From Panicum virgatum (Eukaryota; Streptophyta; Magnoliopsida; Poales; Poaceae): 64,000 nucleotides of DNA. A program made the translations under genes and the position numbers. The stretch covers positions 34,245,954-34,309,953 of the forward strand of contig NC_053139.1 in NCBI RefSeq assembly GCF_016808335.1. Reading direction: 5' to 3'. The notes beneath the pieces are model-generated. The model was not told the origin of the DNA, searched no databases, and worked only from the letters and a program-made list of their open reading frames with translations. Shown here piece by piece: positions 1-11,780 of this stretch (the stretch's first letter is position 1; each line of letters opens with the position of its first letter).

Positions 1-92
1 TATGTGAGAGAAGTTTTATCCTCATAACACTCATCCAGTTAGGTTACCAAGTCTTTGCTCTTGGTACCTGTACAATAAAATTATACATTGAG

Positions 93-946
93 CTTCGTCC
101 TTATCTCGTTCCACAGTAGAGAGGAGGCGAAAAGGGTGAAACAAAGGAGATCCCCGTTTCCTGCGGCGATTTCGCCGGGCCTCTCCTTCTCCGGCAGCTA
201 GTTTGGTGCCGGAGATGGAGGAGGCATGGGGAATCGACGTGCGGCTGTTTATAGGGTAGTTAGTTTAACTTTTACGCCTATGGTCTGCTCGTCATCGATG
301 GCGGTGGTGGAGCTACGGTGCCCGGTGGTGTCTACGCGTTGGCGAATAAGGTTCCTCATCGACGACGGAGTCATGGCGAGGATTTTGTTTCTCCAAGATG
401 GTTCAGGTGACTCGTTCATCTCCCACCGCCTTTGTGAGATCTGTTTGCTCCTTCTTTGCGAAAGGGGGAAGAAAGGTTGTCCCTGCGGAGGGATTTGCTT
501 CCGAACTGTCGGCATGGTCGGCAACTGCGGATCTCTCTTCTGGGTCGTTGGTGTCCTCGTCGACGGCCGCGGATTGCATCTCTGGACGGCAGCTTGTTGC
601 TGGTCGATGCCGGAGAGTTTTGGTTCGCCTAGACAGTGAAGACGATGGCCGATGGTCTAACACCCGACTATTCGTGTGCGGAAGTTCCTCAGTCTCGCGG
701 CTGTGTCTGGTCGTACACCTCTACTGCGGCCGAACAACCTTTCCATCTTCGTTTTGCCCTGGCGTAACCTTGGCCTCGGCTCGTCTCTGCTTGGAGATTG
801 GTCGGAGGTTGAAGATGAAGGAGCAGGAAGGAGATGCTGCTGGGTGTGTGAGTGTTTATCATGTATTCTAGGGTGTTTCCTGCAATTCTGCAGGGATGTA
901 CTGTACGACCACTTAATACAGTTCTCCCTTTCGCAAAAAAATAAAA
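93..946 (+). mobile_element. Retroposon (LINE- or SINE-like) with 17-base TSD
   Basis: A roughly 850-base GC-rich block is bounded by a perfect 17-base direct repeat (TAAAATTATACATTGAG at 76-92 and 947-963). Its right end is A-rich, ending in CGCAAAAAAATAAAA. Long exact target-site duplications of this size plus an A-rich 3' end are typical of target-primed reverse transcription (established knowledge). Several overlapping open frames exist, but none looks like reverse transcriptase or a known protein, so this may be a 5'- or 3'-UTR-derived LINE fragment or a non-autonomous retroposon. The identity of the two repeats suggests a fairly recent insertion. Confidence 0.7.
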
Positions 947-1061
947 TAAAATTATACATTGAGATTAGCCTTACGCTACACTCGAACGTCATGGTAAGTA
1001 AACTTAATGATGCTAGAATAGATGGCGTGAGTACGTGGAGTGAACTCACATTAAATCCTAA

Positions 1062-1614
1062 CTAGCCTATGAACCTGTGCAACTGCACAGACAAATAATT
1101 TATAGTTATATGTCCCTAGTTAATATTTCCCTCTATTTAAATATTTTTTTTATTTTGTCCTGAAAAATTATCTAATTTTCACTAAATTTAAGGAAAAATA
1201 TAGATCAATAGAATCTAGTGAGCCTATTTAAATATTGTAGATATTTATGATTTCCTTATAAACTTGATCAAATATAAAGAACTGGCTACGGACCCTTTGT
1301 GAGAGACTCCCTCTTTGATTTAAATTAGGCAGGATCTAATTTTTCTATAGTGACAGATCTGGATAATTAAGATACAGATATACGGAGTTGTTTTAGGCTA
1401 GTTTTTTACAGTAGCATAGGTGGGTAATTTTTAGAAACAGAGTAAATCCAACAGCTATTATTATCGATGATTACCATATATTGATTGACATACATATATT
1501 TTAATTTTTTTAGAGAACTTTTAGAATTTCTTATTTTTCTAAAATGTCCACGTAGAATCCTATGTAGCACCATCTGGAGGCTTCAAAAAAAGTCTCGAAT
1601 TAGTAATAGTACGA
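1062..1614 (-). mobile_element. Small Helitron, relative of the RPA-carrying family
   Basis: Read on the minus strand, the element starts with TC at 1614, preceded by A, and ends in CTAG at 1065-1062, followed by T, as Helitrons do. Just inside the 3' end is a short hairpin (CTGTGCA/TGCACAG near 1076-1092). The first 110 or so bases at the 5' end resemble the 5' end of the two 1.39-kb Helitrons at 18350 and 54783. Insertion between A and T fits the family. The interior is AT-rich with no gene recognised. The exact 5' boundary could be 1614 or 1619. Confidence 0.6.
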
Positions 1615-1779
1615 TACGATCTGGGTATATCACAGACTATCTAAATCAATTAATTCAGAAAATAACTACAGGCAGAGGTAGATGAACAATACATTGGATG
1701 ATAAGCGAAGGTAGATTCAAGCTCATGCATAATGCTTGGCGCCGCTGTCTTATCAATGGGCGAGTGCTAGCTAATCTTA

Positions 1780-2112
1780 GGCCTCGTTTGATTTTTTCAG
1801 TTTAAGTCATAAGTCCCGTCACATCATATTACAAAATTAATTAGGATTACTAAACATAGACTTATTACAAAATTAATTTAATAAGTTGTGACTTAATCAC
1901 GAGGCGACTCTATTAAGCGTAATTAGTCTATAATTTGACCACTAATTGCTACAGTAATTATTCGCTAATCATACATTAATTATACTTAATAGATTCATCT
2001 AGAGTCCTAATTGCAATGTATGCAATTAATTTTATATTAAGTTAACATCTGAATATTTGAATTGACATCTGAATATTCGATGTGCCAGAAATTTAAAAAA
2101 TCAAACGAGGCC
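1780..2112. mobile_element. Tourist-like MITE
   Basis: A 333-base AT-rich element has near-perfect terminal inverted repeats beginning GGCCTCGTTTGATTTTTT, with the reverse complement at the right end. It is flanked by TTA on the left (1777-1779) and TTG on the right (2113-2115), consistent with a 3-base PIF/Harbinger-type target duplication carrying one change. It has no coding capacity. Confidence 0.75.
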
Positions 2113-2115
2113 TTG

Positions 2116-3617
2116 CTCTGACCTCGGTCAATGTAAGATGCGGCCGGTCGTTGGGTAGGTAAATCAGTCACACAAGTAACTGCGTGCAATTGGCCTAAAC
2201 CCCTGACGGCCCAGAACTAAAAATCCTCCGGAGAAACTCAAGACACGGCGCTCTCGTTGCCGAATGCATGCGGCATGCGCACACAAGCTGCGCACGCGCG
2301 GGGGCAGCTGTTGGATACTCGAGCACTATCTCAGTGTGGTTTCTGCCCACCTGTGCTGTGACCATGGCCAAACCCTGCTTCCGTTTCCAGCGCTATCATC
2401 AACCATCATCACCACCTAAGGCGTTCTTGGACTTGACCACTCACCACTGCGCCCCCTAGCTAGCCACCAGCTGCTCCGAGAGATACAAGCGCCGTCTTGT
2501 CTGCTTCACCGGCTGGAAACTTTCTGATCGCGACGTGCATCATCTTCAGATCAAAGGGCCAAGGTTCATCTGATCCAAATCCAACAGTTTTCGACGCCGT
2601 TTCTGTGACTTTGGAACTGGGAGTTGGTGGTGGTCGTTCGTCATTGGAATAAAAGGGGGGTACTGGAAAGGGCTCCCAGCAGGTCTCAACATTCTTTTTA
2701 GACTGAAGAAACTGACTGCTTTTTGATCAGCAACTCGAGGAAGTCGCCAGTGGTAATCGCTGTCTGAGAGAACTGTGTTTCAGGTAGGAAGTTTCAGTTA
2801 CGCCCTGGGATACCTGTTCACAACGCTTTATTTGGAATCATGTTCCTTTTTTTCTCTCGATGAAATTAGCGCTGATGTTGTTTCTCTTGGGCATTGACCA
2901 ATGGGGTTTGATGCTCAGAATACAAACCAAATCACATTTTCCAACGAAAATCGGTGAGCAGGGTCCTGGGATGTACTTTGTACTACTTGGGTTCAAATAA
3001 TTGCTGGAAACTAAACTACTTTTCCTGAACACAACGATAAAGCTGCCAAGTGCCAATGGCGATTCATGCTTGTAATGTGACAGGATTAATTTATAATCAC
3101 TGTGCGAATGGCATGTTTCTGACCAAAATACTGGGAAGTTTTTGTGTCTCCATCTAACAGACCCGCAAAATGAAAACTTTGAAAGCTGGAAGTTCTCTCA
3201 ACAAAGATTTCCTGGGGAACCTAGAGAAGAAGAGTCCTCTGTATCCAGTGGGCAGTGGCATAGGAAACCCCTAGTCCACGCAGCCTGAAGATGCTCGCTA
3301 ACTCACGAGTTGGTTCAGGTCCAGTCCTCAAATTATTCCTCACGTGCACTAAACGCAACGCATCTAATGTTTTTTTTTCATGGAAACTTCCAAATCCACG
3401 GAGCAAAATTTGGAAGGACGACAAAGGCCTTGTTTGTTATGTTATAGAGTTTCTAGAACACGCAAGTCGAGAAAAAAATCTTGCATGCATGAAGTACTAA
3501 ATAAAATGTATTTGCGAAACATCTTCATAGATGGGCGAAAAATCTAATGACGGTAATTAATCGATGATTGGCTACAGTGATGCTCAGCAAAACGCAAAGG
3601 AGGAAGGGAGGACGAAA
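2116..3617. other. Unassigned single-copy-looking region
   Basis: No gene is supported here. At 2650-2783 there is a stretch resembling an untranslated exon followed by a splice-donor-like CAG/GTAGG at 2781, but no open frame with recognisable protein follows. Around 3424-3600 there is half of a MITE-like sequence (GGCCTTGTTTG...) without a matching right end. Otherwise nothing is recognised. Confidence 0.3.
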
Positions 3618-4614
3618 TGCTCAGCACACACAAGTGAATCTTAATCAAATTTCATTCATTAAATCACGAGGAATTCACCTATACAACAGCTAGAGCCTTC
3701 CACCCATTATCCACCCTCTAAAACGAAGAGACTAGCTATAATCTAGACCTTCTTTGCGTTGGAGACCTTGGCCCTAACCTGAGCAGGAGGAAGGGCAAAG
3801 GAAAAACCAAAAAGGACTCAAGAGACTCAACCAGCCACGGGCTGGTGGGGGGTATTTATACCCGGCTGCTGCGGCCAGACCGGTCAGACCGGTCCAGGGG
3901 ACCGGTTAGACCGGTCGGGCAGCAGCACCCCGCTGTACAGCCTCGATCGACGGCGGAGCTTCTTTCTTCGACTCGAAGTCTTTGCTGCGATGCCGCCACG
4001 TCGACGAAGATCCGGTCCGCGGTTTTGGAAGGTCCGCGAAACTCGGGTAGATGGCCGGTTTTGAGAAAACCGCCAAAACCTCATGCGCGGGAAGATTCCC
4101 GCCTCCACGCCGTGGCCCTAGACGCCGTTCCCGCCTCGGCCTTCTGACGGCCCTAGACGCCGCCCGACGCCCGTCACCTCCTCGCCCGCAGCGAGGCCCT
4201 AGACGCCGTCGACGCCCGTCACCTCCTCGCCCGCAGCGAGGCCCTAGACGCCGTCGACGCCCGTCGCCTCCATCAGTCCCGAGACCGACGCCCGTCACCT
4301 CCACGACTTGGCGTCTTCAACCATCGTCCGCCTCCTTGGTTTTGTGGTGCAAACCAAGAAATCCGCCTTCCGTCGCCGCTTGCGCCCTCGATCCAGGAGT
4401 GGACGCCACAGCTGCCGCCCGGTCCAAGCTCCGGTCCCGGCTGCCCTTCACCGCCGTCCACCGCACGGTCCATCGGCCACAGCACCTCCACGGCAGCTCC
4501 CCGTCGACACTCGACGCCCGTGTACCTGCAATCCAAAGACCAAGCGCACGATCACACCGCACGGTTGACAATTCACTCATCACAAGCAGGATAGAGTACT
4601 CAACATTCCTCACA
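3618..4614 (-). mobile_element. Degenerate LTR-like block (possible solo LTR)
   Basis: This is a GC-rich block with features of a retrotransposon LTR read on the minus strand. There is a TATA-like GGGTATAAATACC at about 3850-3862, an upstream stretch of CCGGT-type short repeats, and TG/CA-like ends. It contains a 45-base unit repeated in tandem at 4165-4254. No convincing target-site duplication was found and no internal retrotransposon genes adjoin it. The open frames in it are low-complexity Arg/Pro-rich shadows. It could instead be a decayed host leader region. Confidence 0.35.
4165..4262. repeat. 45-base tandem repeat, about 2.2 copies
   Basis: Two exact 45-base units (4165-4209 and 4210-4254), each starting CGACGCCCGT and ending GACGCCGT, are followed by the beginning of a third. 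They lie inside the LTR-like GC block. Confidence 0.85.
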
Positions 4615-5580
4615 AGTCGTAGCCTGCAAGCTGTCCCTATTTTCAAAACAAGGTTAAAATAACAAATTCGAGGTAAATGAAAAGAAGACAAGTACACTAT
4701 GAAAATAAGGACAACTTTCTTATAAGTATGACACATGATGGTTAATTAGACATCTTAGAGTAAGGGCAATATAATAGCACCGCAAATGTCTCTTTATTGA
4801 TAGATAGCTAATCTGAATATTGCCGGGTTTGTGTCAGACGTTTGCTCAAAATTTGATATTTTAATATGAAAACTTGTCGACAGAGAATTTTTTTAGGGGT
4901 AAAAACATATACTCTTTTAATGGTGTTTGAAACGAGACAACATTTGATTTTTTGGTACTTCCTTCTAGAACAACACAGCGACACAATGAATTGAAGACAC
5001 CCCTTCTTCGATCCCATCCATTCATCGGTTGTACATGGAGTACGCCAGTCGTATAGCAACGTATTCTCGAGGACACGTACTGCAGCTCATTCCGCAGATC
5101 TATCATGGATGCCCAGGGCCGCCATTGTTGACTGACGACAGCAGAAACAACACTAGCTCGAGTCCCAGCCTGGGCCAAAAATAATCAAATAGACTCGAAT
5201 CGTCTTCCCTACCCATGTCGCTGCCTGCCTGACTGCCTACTGGCTAGGTCGTCGTTCGGCCGTTCATCGTCACCCTCGTCTCCCTGAGCCACACATCTCG
5301 CAAGCCAAGCCTTTGCTATCCTGCCCAGCCGTGCCTGTGGTCTCCCAGTCTCCCTAGCTCGCCGAGTGACAGCAGCTCGTGCATGCGGTCGGCCTTGTGC
5401 CGTCGGTCAGCAAACACAGAGACGACTGGGGGGCGTCGACGCACGTGCGCCGCCGGTTCGCCTCCATCATCTTCCCTCGTGTGGCCAAGCAAGCATGTGG
5501 TTTGTTTGAGCTTTGGAGAGACCAACTAATGTTGCAGTCGTCGATCGACTCTGATTCGCAATCTACCTGAGATATACCTT

Positions 5581-5583
<3 letters not shown>
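4615..5583. other. Unassigned region
   Basis: An AT-rich half (4615-5000) is followed by a mixed stretch (5000-5580). No protein family, RNA gene or repeat ends were recognised. The open frames are short and lack conserved motifs. Confidence 0.3.

Positions 5584-5671
<88 letters not shown>
5584..5671. repeat. (GA)n microsatellite
   Basis: This is an uninterrupted GA dinucleotide run of about 88 bases (about 44 units). Such long pure tracts are highly mutable. GAGA tracts also occur in plant promoters, but no gene starts nearby. Confidence 0.97.
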
Positions 5672-5674
<3 letters not shown>

Positions 5675-6769
5675 AAATGGGAATATATGCAACTCGATCA
5701 GGATTGTCACCACATTCAGAGGAGAGACATAATAGAGAAGATAAAGGAGGAATACTGAGATTATCTTAAGGAAATGCATCCATCGTTTCATACGATCTTT
5801 TTTATCACTTTGTTCTTCTGCACATTAGCTGAAAATAAAAGCAGACAGCTTTATTTTATCATTAGCATCGATGAGCGGTAGGTGATTCCATCAATTGCAT
5901 GGAGGAGCTAGGATGCATGCATGATGGGCGGACGAAATTTTGCCCAGCATCCTTTTGCTGTTTTATCGAAAGGAAGAGGAAAAGGAAATAAAGCTCTGGC
6001 AGCAGGCATGGGTTCCTTCAGCGTGCCTTGACCGGTCGATTGGTCAGATTAATCTATCACTGATAGTGGTTCCAGATAGTAATCAGCTCGGAAATGGTAA
6101 AGTGCTTGGTGGAAGATTAGGATCGACGCTAAGCATCGCTCATCAGTTCTAGTTAATCTGTGGTTGGTCTCGATCGACCGAACATGGATATCTAGTGATT
6201 GATTATTGGGAATTCTTTGCCTTCATCTATACACCTTTTTTTTGCATTCCAGTCAACGTTTGGTGAGTCCTACCGTGAGATAGATCAAGAATGGTACAAC
6301 CAAACTGTGCCTTTTCCAGGTCACGTGATGATGAAGAATAAAACAAAAATATGCATAATTAGTTCGGTGTGCGAATTGCTTTGACTCTCCTGCCAAACTT
6401 CCAAAATTAAAGGCATATGCAAGTATGGATCTCGTACAAGTTTCATTATGATAAACCGGATGATTTTGATGCAGTGACTATCAAATCAAATAATACATAG
6501 TGTCAAACTAAAACTATATTATCACAATTTCAACTTCAATAAGCTGGAAACAAATTAGGGGCAAAATCGTGTTAATTTGTAAGGACAAAATCACAAAGTT
6601 AGGGGAAAAAAGAGTAAAATCGTATTTTTTTGCAAAGTACGAGCAACAACACCAATTTCTCGAGCAACAAAACACCATTATACTTATACAACACCAATTT
6701 CTCATATTTGTCTGTCTCTTTTCTTCCCTCCGTTCATTATACTTAACATGTACCTGACGGCCCCTCACA
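5672..6769. other. Unassigned region containing a dispersed duplicate
   Basis: The stretch of about 6075-6345 is clearly similar, in the same orientation, to about 17970-18250. Shared blocks include GGTGGAAGATTAGGAT and GACGCTAAGCATC. No protein is recognised in either copy. The remaining sequence is AT-rich and unassigned. Confidence 0.45.
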
Positions 6770-7680
6770 CAAGATTAACACGGGACAAGCTAGAATTATT
6801 GTGAAGGAGACTGAGATTAGTGATGAGAGGGCAACAGGTTTTTCTGTTTTGGCAGGCTATGGTAGTGGAGGGACCATTGATGATACATTCGTCAAGCAAT
6901 GTCTACACTCTCCACCAGCAATGTCTACACTGAGTCGACTGATCATGAAGATTGATGAAATCATCAGCGCCTCAAAATCACCACTGGCAACCTTACAAAA
7001 ACATTTATAAAAATGATACTATGTAAGAAAAGCTCATAGAGACATGGATTAACAATCATCAGAGACACAGTTTTTTTTTTTTGCATCTCCAAATTCACAC
7101 AAGACTACGGGACGAGCTAGAATTATTGTGAAGGAGATTGAGGGGGTGTTTTGGAACATGGACTTAAAAAAGTCACAGGGATTTTTTAGTATTTAGAAAT
7201 ATTAAATAAATATTAATTATAAAACTAACTGCAGAACCCTGGGGCTAAACTGCGAGACGAATCTAATGAGGTATCTTAATCTACGATTAGCGAATGGTAC
7301 TGTAGCATCACTGTAGCAAATTATGAATTAATTAGGCTCATTAGATTTGTCTCGCGAAAAAACACTCAGCTGTCAAAAAATATTTATAAACAGATTTTAT
7401 TTAATACTATAAAATAGTAAGATTCTTTTTGATGTGATAGGGACTTATGAAAAAAATTTGAAACCAAACAGGGCCTGAGATCAGTGATGAGAGCGCAACA
7501 GGTTTCTCTGTTTTTGGCAGGCCATGGTCGTGGAGGGACCATTGATGATACATTCGACGAGCAATGCCTACACTCTCCTCCAGCAATGTCTACACTGATG
7601 AGCTGGATGATCCTTAAGATTGATGAAATCATCATAGGCATCTCAAATCACTACATGCAACCTTACAAAAACATAAATAA
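6770..7680. repeat. Local tandem duplication, second copy split by a MITE
   Basis: Copy A (about 6770-7000) and copy B (about 7095-7141 plus 7476-7645) share long blocks such as GAATTATTGTGAAGGAGA, GGAGGGACCATTGATGATAC and CACTCTCC(A/T)CCAGCAATG. The short open frames in both copies encode related peptides with the segment GGTIDDTF, so this may be a fragment of a real exon. I do not recognise the family. Copy B is interrupted by a 334-base MITE that copy A lacks. Confidence 0.8.
7142..7475. mobile_element. Tourist-like MITE with preserved empty site
   Basis: A 334-base AT-rich element is flanked by TGA on both sides (7139-7141 and 7476-7478). The paralogous sequence at about 6805-6820 reads straight through the site (GGAGACTGAGATTAG), which directly shows the uninserted state. 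Same family and same length as the MITE at 36748-37081, in opposite orientation. Confidence 0.88.
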
Positions 7681-7733
7681 AAACAAGGTTGGAGTGTCTT
7701 TACTACTACAACATCAGTTCATACCTCTCAAAA

Positions 7734-9437
7734 CTAGGCGTATAGCACGCGCATTTGCGCGGCTAATATTGAAAATTAAAAAATTTGCATATCGTTGTAT
7801 CCTTACTTAAAGGTTATACTATTTTTTTACCATACATCATCCTGTTCATTATCGTAAATTACGTCTTATTGTTGATTAAAACAATTCAACTATGATCTAC
7901 CTATAATAACAATTTGATTTGTTGAGCTTTAATAATATTATGCGGATAATTATTCTTATTTTCATTTTATTTTATTTTGATTGATTGTTGTTAGCTTTAG
8001 TTTTTATTAATAGTATATATTTGTAACTGATACATAGCTAAATGATATTTTATATTTAATTTTTCATAATGGCATTGGTGGGTGATTTTTAATTAGGCAC
8101 AAGGGTATTTTAGTCTAATTTTTATCGTAATGGCAGTGGTGGGTAATTTTAATTTTCTATTTTTCTCCAATTAACGTGCACTACTCCAGCGCCCCCATCA
8201 CCGCCGGTTCAAAATAGCTATCACCGCCGGTTTTGGGGGGCGCTAGATTTAACTCGTTGCTGATGGACCGCCGGTTTCAGACCCGACGGTGATAGTCCGA
8301 ACCATCACCGCCGGTTTGAGACCCGGCGGTGTTGTCCCGTTTGGAAAAAAAAATAGGCTGCGTTGTTGCTGCTACTGCTGCCGCTCGCCTCGCCGCGTCA
8401 CTGCCTCTCGCTGCTCGCCATGCTGCTGCTGCCGTCGTTGTAGCACCGCGCTTGCTGCTCCCGTCGCTGCCGCCCTCGCTACGAGCTCGCCGCTGCCGCC
8501 GCCGCTGCGCGCTCGCCACTTCCTGCGCTGCTGCAGCCGGCCCCGGCAGAGAAGGGCAAGGCCAGGGCGGCCGCGGCTAGTCCCTACCTGCAGGGGAAGA
8601 GAGGGGAGGCGAGGTTAGGGGCAGTTGTGAGGAGGGGAGGGGAGGGGAGGGGCACCGCACCTCACAGAGGTCGATTCGCACGGCACCGCGCCGTATCTCA
8701 CCGTTCCCGCCGCCGCGCTCGCCACTCCCGACGCCGCCACACTCGCCGCGAGCTTGCCGTTCCCGCCGCCACTGCGGATCTGTAGGGTAAGAGAGCTAAG
8801 GGAAGCAGCGGGAAGGGACGAAGGGGAGCCAACGTTGGAGCTAGCAGGGGAAAGGAGCAGAGAGGGAAGTGGAAGGGTCGGCAGGGAACGGCCCGTGCGC
8901 CGGCCGCCGCGGTCGCGGCCGAGCTGAGCTCCTGCCCCGGCCGCAGTCGAGCTCCTGCGATGGCCGTGGTCGAGCTCCCGCGCGTGGATATCCCGCACCG
9001 AGCTCCCACGCCGCCCCGCGGTCGAGCTCCTGCGGCGGCCGGCTGGCCGCGCGTGGATCTCCCCGCCACTGGGGAGAGAAGGGAGAGGAGGGGAGAGGGG
9101 AGGAGATGGGGAATGAGAGGGAGGAGAAGGAATGAAGGGAGAGGGGCGGCGTGCGTTGTGGGAGAGGGGAGGAGAAGGGAGATGAGTGAAAGAGAGGAAG
9201 AGAAAAATTAAAGTAGGTGGAGAACACATCACCGCCGGGTCATCTTACAACCCGACGGTGATGCTGAGCATCACCGCCGGGTCGTATTACGAACCGGCGG
9301 TGATAGACTATCACCGCCGGTTCGAAACAAACCGGCGGTGATGGGACGTTTGCGATGATGTATTTTGTAGTAGTGGTGGGAATTTTTAGGCATTGAGAGC
9401 GAATGTGGAGGCTCCGTTTGTTAATCAAATAATAAGA
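7734..9437 (-). mobile_element. Helitron family A, copy 1 (holds a CACTA element)
   Basis: Read on the minus strand the element starts TCTTATTATTTGATT at 9437, preceded by A, and ends with a hairpin (GCGCAAATGCGC) and CTAG at 7737-7734, followed by T. Removing the CACTA insertion (8179-9375) and one copy of its 3-base duplication leaves about 504 bases. This aligns along its length with the elements at 15128-16346 and 30583-31075. It is non-autonomous: no Rep/helicase sequence is visible. Confidence 0.85.
8179..9375. mobile_element. CACTA (En/Spm-type) element
   Basis: The ends begin CACTACT on the left and, on the opposite strand, CACTACTACAAAATACA on the right. A 3-base target duplication GTG (8176-8178 and 9376-9378) flanks it, as expected for the superfamily. 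Both subterminal regions carry repeated CACCGCCGG(G/T)T motifs in both orientations, which are typical transposase-binding-like repeats. The 1.2-kb GC-rich interior has no transposase and is presumably non-autonomous. The long low-complexity open frames in it are not supported as genes. It sits within a Helitron. Confidence 0.9.
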
Positions 9438-10229
9438 TAAAGGTAAAATTATGTGCAAAAAATTCCCACCACAACATCACTGTGCTGGATTGAAGCGTCC
9501 GACTTTCTTTTTTGCACTTTGGACCTCCTGCTGCTAGCACTACTAAAAATTTCTTAGAGTAAGGACCAAGATACACTGTTAATAATAATCGTGTCAAGCA
9601 CACGGGTTACGTAAACGTGTGAATCGGAGACACGGGATCCGATCCGACCTCACATCCATGTCGATTCCAAACGTTGATTTTCCGACCCCCGGCCCATACG
9701 AGAAAGAGAAACGAAGCCTGAGCCCCGTATCAAAAGTTCACGGGATGCGCACTGCTGCGGTGCTGCCGTGTGAGGAGTCCTCGCCACTTTTCTTTGTTCT
9801 TGCTATGGAGAGCTGAGTTCCGGATTCGGTGCATTGCACCCGCTTTGGTCGCTTTTACTGCATGCCCTGGGAAGGGAAGGCACACGCAACACCGTCCATG
9901 GCGTCCCGTGCACTCATGACTCACCCAATACTGTAACCTCGAGGGGAGATGAACTTGTGGCCTTTCTTTCATGAGTTAGCTAGAAAGCTTCTGCCGCTGA
10001 TAAAGATGGGTACAGATAGATGCTTAGGTCTTTCTTTTAAGTTTGGTAGTAGACATCTTCAAGGAACTCTCTTTTCAGATTGTTCGAGCATCTGTTTAAT
10101 TTGTCTCTGGAAGATAGCGAAAGAAAGAGAGGCCAAATTCTAATTAAGTACCAAGAAAATATATAAATGGCATTAATTTTCTGCAATAATAAACTGTAAC
10201 GAACATGGCACCATTTATGCCATTTCGAG
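9438..10229. other. Unassigned region
   Basis: No gene or repeat ends were recognised. The short open frames show no conserved motif. Confidence 0.3.
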
Positions 10230-11716
10230 TGATTTTGGTGATCAAATGACAACACAACACTTGGACTAATATGATTGTTAAGATGATCATTCTCAGGCTT
10301 TTAGGTTCAAGTGATGACAAAGAGAAAGAGAAAATAGGCGTAGCAAGGCCCGAAGGGCAGCCCCTACGGGGGTTCCGCTACCCGGTTAGCGGACGGGGGT
10401 CGAGGGGGAGCCGCCCCTCGCGGGTCTCAGGGCAGCGCCCTGAAAGCTCTTCGATTCAGGAGCACCGGAAGAACCGACGCCAGGGCATCGGAGCATCCGA
10501 TGGTAGTCGGAAGAACCGACGCCTTGATAATTTGGTGCAGAAGGGAATCGAAGCCAAGTCAGCCTATAGGCACCGGTTGAACCGACGGTCTAAAATAGGG
10601 CATCGGTGCAATGGCCGTCCTTTGTACCAGAGACGATGTCAAGTGCCCAGAAGAAGTTTCTTCAGCACCGGTTCAACCGACGGTGCATCGGTGCATACCA
10701 CCGGTGTAATGACGTCAGCGTCCAGGAGAAGATTCCTTCAGCACCGGTTGAACCGGTGAGGCATCGGTGCAAAGCATCGGTTCAACCGGTGGTCTCTGCG
10801 TCAGCCATCAGGAGTCCAACGGCTACTTCGTGTTATGAGTGACCGGATGAACCGACGCTACCCTGCCAAGAGGCATCGGTTCTTCCGGTGGTGCGCAGAT
10901 TTTCAGCTAACCGTTGGAGCAACGGCTACAAGACTTGGTGGCCTATATATACGCCTCACCCCGGCCATTTGAAGATTGCTGGAGTTGCTGGACATCCCAC
11001 ACACACCCAAGAACATCTCCAAGCCATACAAAAGCATCAAGATCATATCCTTAGCCCTTAGCACACTTTGAGTGTTGTGTAAAGGATTAGCTCTTAGTGA
11101 GTGAGTTTGCAAGGCTTAGAGCCTTTGTGCTGTGGTTCATTAGTGAACCAAAACAAGAACTTGGTGCGCCGGCACCTTGGAGCGTGGAGCTCGTCGGCAA
11201 CGTCATCGACCCTCCAACTTGGTGTGGAGCGGCGACGACACCTTTGTGCGGGGGACGTGGAGACCCCCATCCTTTGTGGAGAAGCTCCTTAGTGGAACCC
11301 GGGGCCAAGGTGACCGTGATTGTGTTCACGGAAGAGACTTGGTGGCCAAGTAGCAATACTCTTAGTGAGTGCTACAACAACGTGGATGTAGGTGTGCCTT
11401 TGTGGCTAACCGAACCACGGGATAAACACCCGCGTCAAGAGTTTGCTATCTCCTATCCCGCTCTTTAAGCTTCCGCATTTCATTCTAGTAATTTGTATGC
11501 CTTTACTTTCATAGAATAGTTTCTTGATAGGAAAGGCTATAGGTTGCTAAACTCTTTTGGGATAGGGGTTTTACACTAGAACAACCTAGTTGCACATCTA
11601 GATAGCTTGTTTTAGTTTAAGCTTTGTGCAAACTAGTTGGAGCCATAGGTCTAAGTTTTTATTAGTGCCTAATTCACCCCCTCCCCCTCTTAGGCTAGAG
11701 CACCCGATCACTTTCA
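10230..11716 (+). mobile_element. Probable solo LTR
   Basis: A 1.49-kb block starts TGATTTTGGTGATC and ends GATCACTTTCA, giving imperfect inverted TG...CA ends. A TATA-like CCTATATATACGCC lies at about 10942-10953, followed by a leader-like stretch. The 3' part contains a pyrimidine-rich CACCCCCTCCCCCTC. The 5' part carries many copies of a CACCGGTTSAACCG / CATCGGTGCA motif. No polyprotein adjoins either side, hence solo LTR. The 5-base flanks (TCGAG, TAAAC) do not match, so the boundaries or the class are uncertain. Confidence 0.5.
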
Positions 11717-11780
11717 TAAACTTGTAAAGCACCAACAATGTGATGAGCCCTTTTCACCCAAAATGCAGACTTCACGTTAC

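Noticed and set aside
3424..3600. GGCCTTGTTTG... as a complete MITE
   Set aside because: Only a left-end-like sequence and MITE-like interior blocks are present. No right terminus or target duplication.
8615..9232. Long overlapping open frames on both strands (up to 205 residues)
   Set aside because: They are low-complexity Pro/Ser/Arg/Ala-rich frames inside the GC-rich CACTA element, with no conserved motif.
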